Positions 56,637 to 64,000 of a stretch of DNA of 64,000 nucleotides are shown in pieces (the first letter of the stretch is position 1; the number at the start of each line of letters is the position of its first letter). The position numbers and the translations under genes were made by a program. The stretch is from assembly GCA_947561395.2 (NCBI GenBank), contig OX387190.1, forward strand, positions 16,610,858 to 16,674,857, read 5' to 3'. A model generated the notes under the pieces. The model saw nothing but the letters and a program-made list of their open reading frames with translations. It was not told the DNA's origin and ran no database searches. Origin of the DNA: Buxus sempervirens. Its lineage: Eukaryota; Streptophyta; Magnoliopsida; Buxales; Buxaceae.

Positions 56637-57323
56637 TGTGAGACATGGAAAATCACCTAAATGATCTCCTAATCATCACACGGGGTTTACAAAATATTGG
56701 AGTTCCTACCATTCAATTTAGGGTGTGAATGGGCACCAAATTGATCATAAAGGGCAAAATAGAGCTAAAGTAGCTCTAATTCATGATTAAATCCAAAGAT
56801 TGGGTAAGGGGATTAGGTTATGATTAGGGAAGGTGTTAGGCACCCCTACTCATCCACACAAGGTGGTTGCCATATGCTATTCATGCTCAAATAATTGCTT
56901 GCTAACAAAAACATTAAAAAAGTGCTTGAAAAGAGACAAACACGTGGGGTTTTTCCATATGAGTAGTCCAATTGATCTTGGACTTTCTCTATGGATGCAT
57001 CCCTTCTAGGACTTCATGATTGAGTAAAAATCAGAGTAAAGTCTGGATAAAAGCAAGCTAAAAAAAATTTAGAGAAATCAGTAGAAGATGAAGCTATAGG
57101 AGCTTGAAAACTTCAATCAATCATAAATCCTTTGATTCAAACTCAAATTGAATGAATCATAAGCCATTTGAAAGCTGGAATGAAGTATAAGACTCGGTAA
57201 GAAATCCAATCCAATTCGATTAAAATCAAAGGAGAAATGCTTGTTCAAATATATTGTTCTAAATCTATAAAAGTGGCGAGTAGCCAACTTTGAAAACCTA
57301 TCCGTGGAGATTGGCTCCATATA

Positions 57324-60323
57324 TGTAAGACCCCGGAATTTGGAAAAACTTCAATTAAGATTAATTAAATCAATTAAGTAAGAACAATTAATTAGACCAA
57401 TGATTTATTAGGTTGGTTTAGTTTAATTGAACCGGTTCAATGGTTCAAGGTTCAATGGTTAAAAACAAACATAAGCAATTCACGTTTTGTCATTTGGGCG
57501 TTAAGGGTTTCATCTCAAATGGGCGTTAAGGGTTAGCAGAAAACGAGAAAACAAAAAACAAAAGAAGAAAGGAAATCGCAGAGGAGGGACGGAGAAGGAG
57601 GAGAGAAAAAGAGGAAGAAGAGAAAGGAGAAGAAAAGAAGTAGAGAAGGGGGTTTGTTGGGGGTGTTCATTGAGGGTTAACTGCAGAGGAGAAAGAAGAA
57701 AGAAGAAGAGGAGGAGGAAGAGAAGGGCTGGTCGTTCGTCGAGGGTTAACAGAACAGGGCGAAAAACGCAAAAAAGAAAGAGGGAAAGGAGAGGAGAAGG
57801 AAAAGTTGGGCTATTGAAGTGTGGATTGTGCGAAAATCTGTAAGTAGCATTTGTTTTCTTGTTCGATCGATTTCTGGTTGGGTTCTTCTAATTTCTGGTT
57901 GCTCAATCGATTGCTGTTGGGGTTTCGATGGATTCCTGTTTTGGTCTATTTCTGTTGGGGTTTCGATGGATTTCTGATTTCTGATTTCCGATTTCTGTTG
58001 TGTTTCGATGGAATTACGTTTTGATCGATTACTGTTTGGTTTCTCCTCTTTTTGTTAATATAAATAGATTTTCGCATCTACTGCCTTGTAATTGCTGGTG
58101 GACATTTCTTTTGAAGCACATCTCTATTTCTCAATAGGATTTGTAAAGGATTAGACATTATGTTCATCCTATATTATTTTTGCAAATGCCTTCAGATAAT
58201 GTGGTGTAGAGAAAGGATGGGATCGGTACATGTTTTTAATTTGGGTGATGGGGTTCCTCTAACAACTCATTTGTAATATGCAAACCACATAGTTTTCTGA
58301 ATATTAGTGTACTAGAGTTTGCCTTAAATCTCATTTCCGATGTGGGTCTATGCTGTTTTGAAGTGGCTGAGTTTCAGAATTAAATTTTATAAAGGCACTC
58401 TTTGAAAAATAGGGAATGGTTTCTTAATATGCCTCTGCTTTAGTATTTTTTTTAATCACATTCCTTTCCCCAACTAGTAGGTTAAGATGATTGTGGAATG
58501 TACAGCAAGGACCTAGGGTTTGATGAGAAGGTGTGATGGGTACCATTTGAAGGATCTGGAACCTGGTTATTGAATATGTGAAAAGAAAGTTCACTTAGGG
58601 GAGAAGGCCTTATCTTCCTTTGTGTTGGTTCATTATCCATGTTCAGACTTCAAAGTACATTTTGTGTCTACCAATAAACCAATTTAGTAGGAATCTAGGA
58701 TGATTACTGGAAAAGAATTGAGAAGATTTGAAGAGGTTTCCTCTACGGTGGAAAAGGGGAAGAAGAAATGTAGGCTTGCGAAGGCTAGGAATATTCGCAT
58801 AAAAATTCATATTAGCATTCTAAAATTTAGTTTAGGGTATTTGTAGTTGAATGGAATTGGTTTAGGACCAATTGGAACTCGAGGTATTGCAAGAAAAATC
58901 CAGAAAAATTGATGATTTCCGTCCAGTAGGTTTCGTGGCTGTTTTGAACCACCTGTAGTAAAACAGCCATAACTTCCTGTAGGAAACTCCGAATTATGAA
59001 CTGTTTGTTGCGTTGGAAACTAGATTCGTAGATCTTTCGAAAAATATATGGAATACATACCAATTTCTTATATATTGGATCAGGTTTAGTATTCAATCAC
59101 TAGTTAAATTCAGATTTACATAGTAAGTAGCAACTGCAAACAGAGTGTGAACAAGTTGTATTGGCCTTCTTCAAGTACTAAATCGGTTAATTCTAACTTG
59201 TGGTTAAGAAGTGGTTCTCATGTGTTGGTTAAGTCAAAGTTAGTTACATTTTTAAAGTGTGTAACATAAGGCATACGTAAGTAAGGCAGTTAGCCTATGG
59301 TATTTAAATAGCCATGATATGGTATTGTTATATTTGGGGGTAGTGGATTGCCGTTCACCCTAGCTCATGAGGGGCCGGGGGTTGTGAACTTGCATCCTCT
59401 TCGGAATGTGCCACAGCAACCCGTAAAGTCAGCTAGATGGTCTCAGTGAGATCACTAATTCGATGGTCTAATAGAGATCACTAACTCGATGGTTTGAAAG
59501 AGATCACTAACTTGCTATGGTTGGACTGGGTTGTACTTGCCAGCTCATGCATGTCTCATGCTTGAGTGCTCTGCTTTGGAAGAGTGATCCTAGCTAGATT
59601 TTTCCATTGTAAGTCGTGAGGTGGCGATTGGACATTTGTGTTAAACTGTTGTTATTGGTTGTTACTGAGATTTTACTGATATTGCATTTTGGATTAAGTT
59701 GAGTTTATCTGTTGATGATTTATGATTCCGTAAAGTTTAAGTATTGTTTACCTGAAAATGAAATGCCTTTTAGCCGGTTTTGCCAGAGATTGATTTAGCA
59801 TGTTACTTTAATGTTTGAAATTGCATAAAATGTTCTTATCATACATTATGCTGCTTACTGGGACTTTAGTCTCATGTGTTTTGTTTTAACGGTTTTGTTT
59901 TTAGATAGATCTGCAGAGCGAGCACAAACTGGGGTAAGCAGAAATAACGAATCTGATGATGATTACCACCCTGAGGATTATTATTATCCTGGATAGGGCT
60001 GGACAACACTTTTTTTTTTGTAGTCATCTATTTTTGGATCTTGTATAAATTGTGTATAGAGAGAGAGAGAGACTGTGTGTATGAAACTTAGTGAGCTTTA
60101 TTTTTGATCTGTGTATGTTGATGGTTTAGTTCGTGAATAGATGTATATGGTTTATATACATGTTTGTGATTATCAGGTATTGGGGGCTTAGCCTATTCTT
60201 GTATTTACAACCGTTATATAGCAGTTTTTTTTAAAAACTTAGGAATGCGTTTCTGGGACCTCACCTGATGTCAAGGAACCGACATATACCTTAAATGAAC
60301 ATGTCCGGGTCCGGGGGGTCACA
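57324..60323 (+). mobile_element. Solo LTR, TSD ATATA (57319-57323 / 60324-60328)
   Basis: It starts TGTAAGACCCCGGAATTTGG and ends GGGTCCGGGGGGTCACA between ATATA copies. It has a purine-rich block at 57540-57800, a donor-like ct|gtaagtagcat at 57840, a hairpin TGGGAC-TTTA-GTCTCA at 59859-59874, an acceptor at 59904 and a frame ending HPEDYYYPG and TAG at 59996. A distinct family from the other solo LTRs, but with the same layout. Confidence 0.92.
59859..59996 (+). other. LTR hairpin, acceptor and EDYYYP mini-exon
   Basis: The stem UGGGAC/GUCUCA differs in sequence from the GAGATA/TATCTC stems elsewhere yet still pairs. It is followed by a pyrimidine tract, TAG acceptor (59904) and a 30-codon frame ending YHPEDYYYPG. 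The function is unknown. Confidence 0.5.
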
Positions 60324-61241
60324 ATATAAATCCTTAAAAATTTGTATTAATGAAGTATGAGGTACCATATTTCAAATGAAATATGCCTCATACAAAACTT
60401 CATCCATTTGTGGCTTGTGTGCTCCCTCAAACATACCTAGAGGATCACATATTGACTCTTTTCTGCAACTGAGCAGTTCAGAGTCAATCAAACACACACA
60501 ATTAAAATCAAAGTAAAAACTCTTGAAACCAATTGGATTTAAAAATAGACTCACAAAAGAAAACCCAGAGATCGAAATCACTCAAATCGGAGTTAAAATG
60601 AGCCTTTGGTGCTCAATCAAAGTGATAAATTCAGCAATCTGATCTGAACTGACCTATCAACTTTAATTAAATGGTATCAAAAATCGGCTTCATATAAATT
60701 GCTCAAATTTTACAGAATTAAACTAGACATCTTCACCTATCACATGCCTTTGGAATCATTCAAAACCTCATCCAAATGATGAAATTATGAACAATCCAAG
60801 GCAAGGTACAGGTTCTATCCAGATTTGAAAACTTTAATTAAAAGTAGGTTAAAACAGTGAGTGTGTGTATTCGATTCATATGATCTGAATTAAAATCATT
60901 TGAAAAGAGTTGGAAAACACTCAAAAAGAATATAGGGCAAGGATTCGGCTCAGACCTCTCATTGATTGAAGAGGATGAGCCAAATATACTCAAATTACGG
61001 CAAAAAGCTCCAAATAGAGAGATTAGACCATGGGAGTCTTCTCTTGAAGATAAGATCACTTGAAATCGACTCATGAAGTCTTAAGAGATTGTTCTAAGGC
61101 CTCTGATCTCGGATCTACCATATTGAGCATGGTGGATCCAAGATCTAAGCCTATTTTTACACCAAATCAAGTGATATGTGTATTTGTGTAGGAAATCATA
61201 TTTTTAGGAGAGAATGGAAATCAAATATTATAGAGAGCATG

Positions 61242-63685
61242 TGTGAGACATGGAAAATCAATTTAATGACTTCCTATCATCACACGGGATTGAGAAAAAG
61301 GAGGAGTCGCCACCATTCAATTTTTAGGTGTGAATGGACACCGAAATCATCAAATAAAAATACAAAAAGGCAAAACTAGAGTTAAAATAACTCTACTTTA
61401 AAATAATAACCAAAGATGGATAAGGGGATTAGATTATGAATAGGAGAAGGTGTTAGGCACCCCTATTCATCCACACAAGGTGGTTGCCAAGTATTGCTTG
61501 AAAAAGGCTTGCTAATAAAATGCATAAAAAGTGTTTGAAGAAAAGGACAAAGACATGTGAGATTTTTCATGTGGGTAACCCAATTGAATTTGGGCTCCCC
61601 TTACGAATACATCTCTTTCCGGACTCAATAATCAGATAAAAATGAGAAGAAATATTGGGTAAAATCCAACTAAATCAAATCTAAAGAGTTTAACCTAAAG
61701 ATAATCCATTTTGAAAACCTAGAGCAAAACCTAGCTTAAACCGTATGTGCACTTGATTAAATGGATTTGAATTAAAATCTTCTAAAGACAATTAGAAAAT
61801 ACTCAAGAAAGATTTAGGGTGAGGATCCGGTTCATAAATCTCATTGATTAAAGAGAATGAACCGAATACACCCGTCTTGAGACAAAAACCCCAACTAGAG
61901 AGATTAGACCATGAAAGTCTTCCCTCAAAGATGAGATTACTTGAAATCTTATAAAAACAGTTAGAAAATACTCAAGAAAGATTTAGGGTGAGGATCCGGT
62001 TCATAAATCTCATTGATTGAAGAGAATGAACTGAATATACCCGTATTGAGACAAAAACCCCAACTAGAGAGATTAGACCATGAAAGTCTACTCTCAAAGA
62101 TGAGATTACTTGAAATCAGTTCAAGGAATTCTAAGGGATTGATCTAAGGCCATTGATCTCGGATCTTTCATAATGAACATGATAGATCCAAAATATAAGC
62201 CTATATTACACCAAAGCGAGTGAGATGTGTGTTTGTGTAAAAAATCAGATTTTTAGGGGAGAATAGAAATACATTGCTATAAAGAGCATGGATCTTGGTA
62301 TTCTCTCCAGAAAATGAAATCAAACTCACAAGATTAACAAGCACATATGAATCTCAATGTATATCATTCAAAAGGGGTTCTATACCTAGGGTTCCATTCC
62401 CGTTCTCGTTTCCCTTAGCTCCTCTTCACGTTTTACGGCTAGAGAGAGTCTTGAGGTACTTGGAGATGGGTTTGGGATTTCATATACACATAGGCTTTAC
62501 ACTACAGAAATGTAGAAGAAAAGACTAACCCTAGAAAAAACAGAAAAGAAAAGGGTTGGAGGCTTACCTGGATTTCTGAAAGCAGATAGGCAAGGGTTCC
62601 CATCTTCACTTGGAGCTCTTCAATCTCCAATTTTCTAGCCATTTGCTTGAGAAGAAGCCCTCTATTTATAGGCAAACTCAAGGGTAATGAAGTCCTAAGG
62701 GTAGACACAAAAGTGTGTCTAGAACCTTCCAACTTAACCCTAAAGCATTAGTTCAGAGGCATATGGTTAATCTCAGAGGCTAAATTTGGGAATTCCTACT
62801 TCTCAAATAGAGGTATAGAAGTAAATAAGTGACAACTTGCGAGATATTCCAATTTTGAACAAAACACTTGTATCAAACAACTCAGGTCGAATACGAACAA
62901 AAATCTTTGTATCCGAAATAATATTTCAAATACAAAGAAAAAGGCTTGTATCCGAAATATAATTTCGAATACAAAGAAAAATGCTTTTATCCGAAATATA
63001 GTTTCGGATACAAAGAAAAATGCTTTTATCCGAACTATAATTTCGGATACACAGAAAAATGCTTTTATCCGAACTTTAATTTCAGTTTAGGGCAAAAATG
63101 ACTCTCTGCACAGCTTCTGCATGGCACTGACCCTTACCTGCACAGACAATACTTATTTACATGTAATGTCATTTAAGTAAATGTCCTCGTATTTTTTAAT
63201 CTCCATTTACTTAAGATATTATATGTAAATAAGCAAACACCCCCTCCCCCCATTTGAATCAATTAAAAATAGTTCCAGACTCAAATTCCAAGTGAATAAA
63301 AAGTCAACTTTCCAATTCAAGGCTAAATTACGGTTTTTCAGGTCCGGTAAAAAGATTTAACTTGTTAATACTAAGGAATTTGTCAAGATTTAAAGGCTTA
63401 AAAAATTCATTTATGCAATAACATTGCTAAAAACCTAATTACCGGGAAAAATTATCTTGAAATCTTGCCTTAAAAAATATTTCATTTTTTGGGTCAAAAG
63501 TCAACAAAATTTAACCAGAAAAAGTTTGACTTTGCGCAAAAGATTGAATTTGGGCCTTTTCCTTTATGGTTTTGGATTCAAATGGGTTAAGGATCTCAAA
63601 CCCAATGCAAAGAATTGAAAATTCCAATAAAATATTTCTCTCCTTCAAGGTTTATCAAAAATCGTGCAATTTTGGGGTGTCTACA
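61242..63685 (-). mobile_element. 3' LTR of another Tat element (continues past the window)
   Basis: On the minus strand it starts TGTAGACACCCC at 63685 and ends CCATGTCTCACA at 61242. The polypurine tract GCAAAGAGGGGCAGT precedes it, so it is a 3' LTR. A tandem duplication of about 169 bases lies at 61785-62120. The TATA box is TATAAATA on minus at 62670-62663. It inserted into the LTR 56637-61241, at a site that this LTR itself also contains (aagagcatg near 62285). Confidence 0.88.
62867..63092. promoter_or_regulatory. Palindrome array F (six 39-bp units)
   Basis: Units start at 62867, 62906, 62945, 62984, 63023 and 63062, each 39 apart, with second arms 21 bases later (62888, 62927, 62966, 63005, 63044, weak 63083). 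Arms vary between GTATCCG, TTATCCG and GTATCAA. The array lies about 200 bases upstream of the minus-strand LTR TATA box. Confidence 0.88.
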
Positions 63686-64000
63686 ACTGCCCCTCTTTGC
63701 TGGAGTTGTAGCACAATGAACAGCAAAGAATAGACACAACTCAAAATTGCACATTTGAAAGATATCTCATTAATTGAACTTGCTTTGGTCAAACAAAAGA
63801 GTGATGAAAAACATAAATTTGAAGATAGCCAATGAAACCCTTGCTTGAAGTCTGACGGGGTGGCATCTCTTCCTTATCTCAAATTTCTTGGAGCTCTTAT
63901 GGCTATGAAAAGAAATCTGAGACAAGCAAATTTTGAAAAGAAGGTGGATTTAAAATTGACCTCTGCAAACTCAATTGCTTTTGATGTTTTTCACTTTACA
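63686..64000 (-). mobile_element. Internal 3' region of the partial Tat element
   Basis: It starts with the polypurine tract and resembles the matching stretch at 18207-18450 (ctttgctgga, caaaattgc, ggctatgaa). No coding is visible before the window ends. Confidence 0.75.

Larger units (their letters stand above)
56637..61241 (-). mobile_element. Tat-type LTR, truncated at 61241 and split by a solo LTR
   Basis: It begins with the LTR end tgtgagacatgg at 56637 and follows the other Tat LTRs (phrases gtgttaggcacccc, ttggctccatat, cggctcag...). It is split at 57324-60323 by a solo LTR and stops at 61241 in the phrase agagagcatg, where another Tat LTR starts. The remainder presumably lies beyond the window. 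Confidence 0.85.

Noticed and set aside
62867..63092. Palindrome arrays as CRISPR or an integron-like system
   Set aside because: Units are palindromes with 18-base gaps in a plant retrotransposon, spacers are not unique captured DNA, and no associated genes exist.

Overview
The window looks like nuclear DNA of a flowering plant, probably a eudicot. It is AT-rich and intron-bearing, and almost all of it is nested Ty3/gypsy LTR retrotransposons of two lineages: Tekay/Del-like chromoviruses and Tat/Ogre-like elements. No bacterial, organellar, rRNA or tRNA gene was seen. The species cannot be named from what is visible.

Layout. Bases 1-690 are G/GA-rich simple repeats. Bases 690-9536 are a decayed minus-strand Tat-like element (here element B) that has gag but no visible pol, split by two solo LTRs (2530-5070, TSD AAAAG; 6686-8879, TSD ATAAC). 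At 9537 a 5'-truncated plus-strand Tekay/Del element begins: protease/RT linker, RT, RNase H, integrase and chromodomain-like tail to about 15250, then a 3' LTR starting at 15277. A solo LTR (11411-14178, TSD CATAT) splits its integrase. A very large minus-strand Tat element (element A, 16097-53515, TSD CCAGC on both sides) splits its 3' LTR, which resumes at 53516 and ends at 55327.

Element A reads right to left: 5' LTR 51088-53515, PBS, long repetitive leader, gag, protease, RT/RNase H, second RNase H, integrase, a long 3' region, polypurine tract and 3' LTR 16097-18206. Four solo LTRs (20302-23360, 23482-25850, 28826-31166, 34764-37279), each with a clean 5-bp TSD, and one truncated Tekay 5' end (about 40300-44807) have inserted into it. 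Its 3' region carries two intron-containing genes on the opposite (+) strand. One is a plant-mobile-domain (PMD) protein gene with RG-rich ends and a coiled coil. The other appears to be a DUF7745-like, PMD-related gene. Both now carry stops and insertions.

Bases 55328-56636 look like low-copy host DNA, including a phase-consistent three-exon HMG-box gene or pseudogene on the minus strand. From 56637 there are two more Tat-type LTRs, one inserted into the other (56637-61241 and 61242-63685), and a solo LTR (57324-60323, TSD ATATA). The second Tat LTR is a 3' LTR whose element runs off the window.

The most interesting signal is a family of short palindromes of the form TTTGTATCCG-N11-CGGATACAAA. 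They repeat at exactly 39 bp, with the second arm always 21 bp after the first. The arrays sit in LTRs of different families, directly upstream of TATA-like boxes of both antisense genes, and in the gag leader. Arms change together in several units, so the palindrome seems to be what is conserved. A second signal lies in the Tekay-type LTRs: a hairpin (often with a TTCG loop) just before a pyrimidine-tract/CAG acceptor, followed by a short exon whose reading frame ends in EDYYYP-like residues. All coordinates, TSDs and spacings were read by eye; no database search was run.
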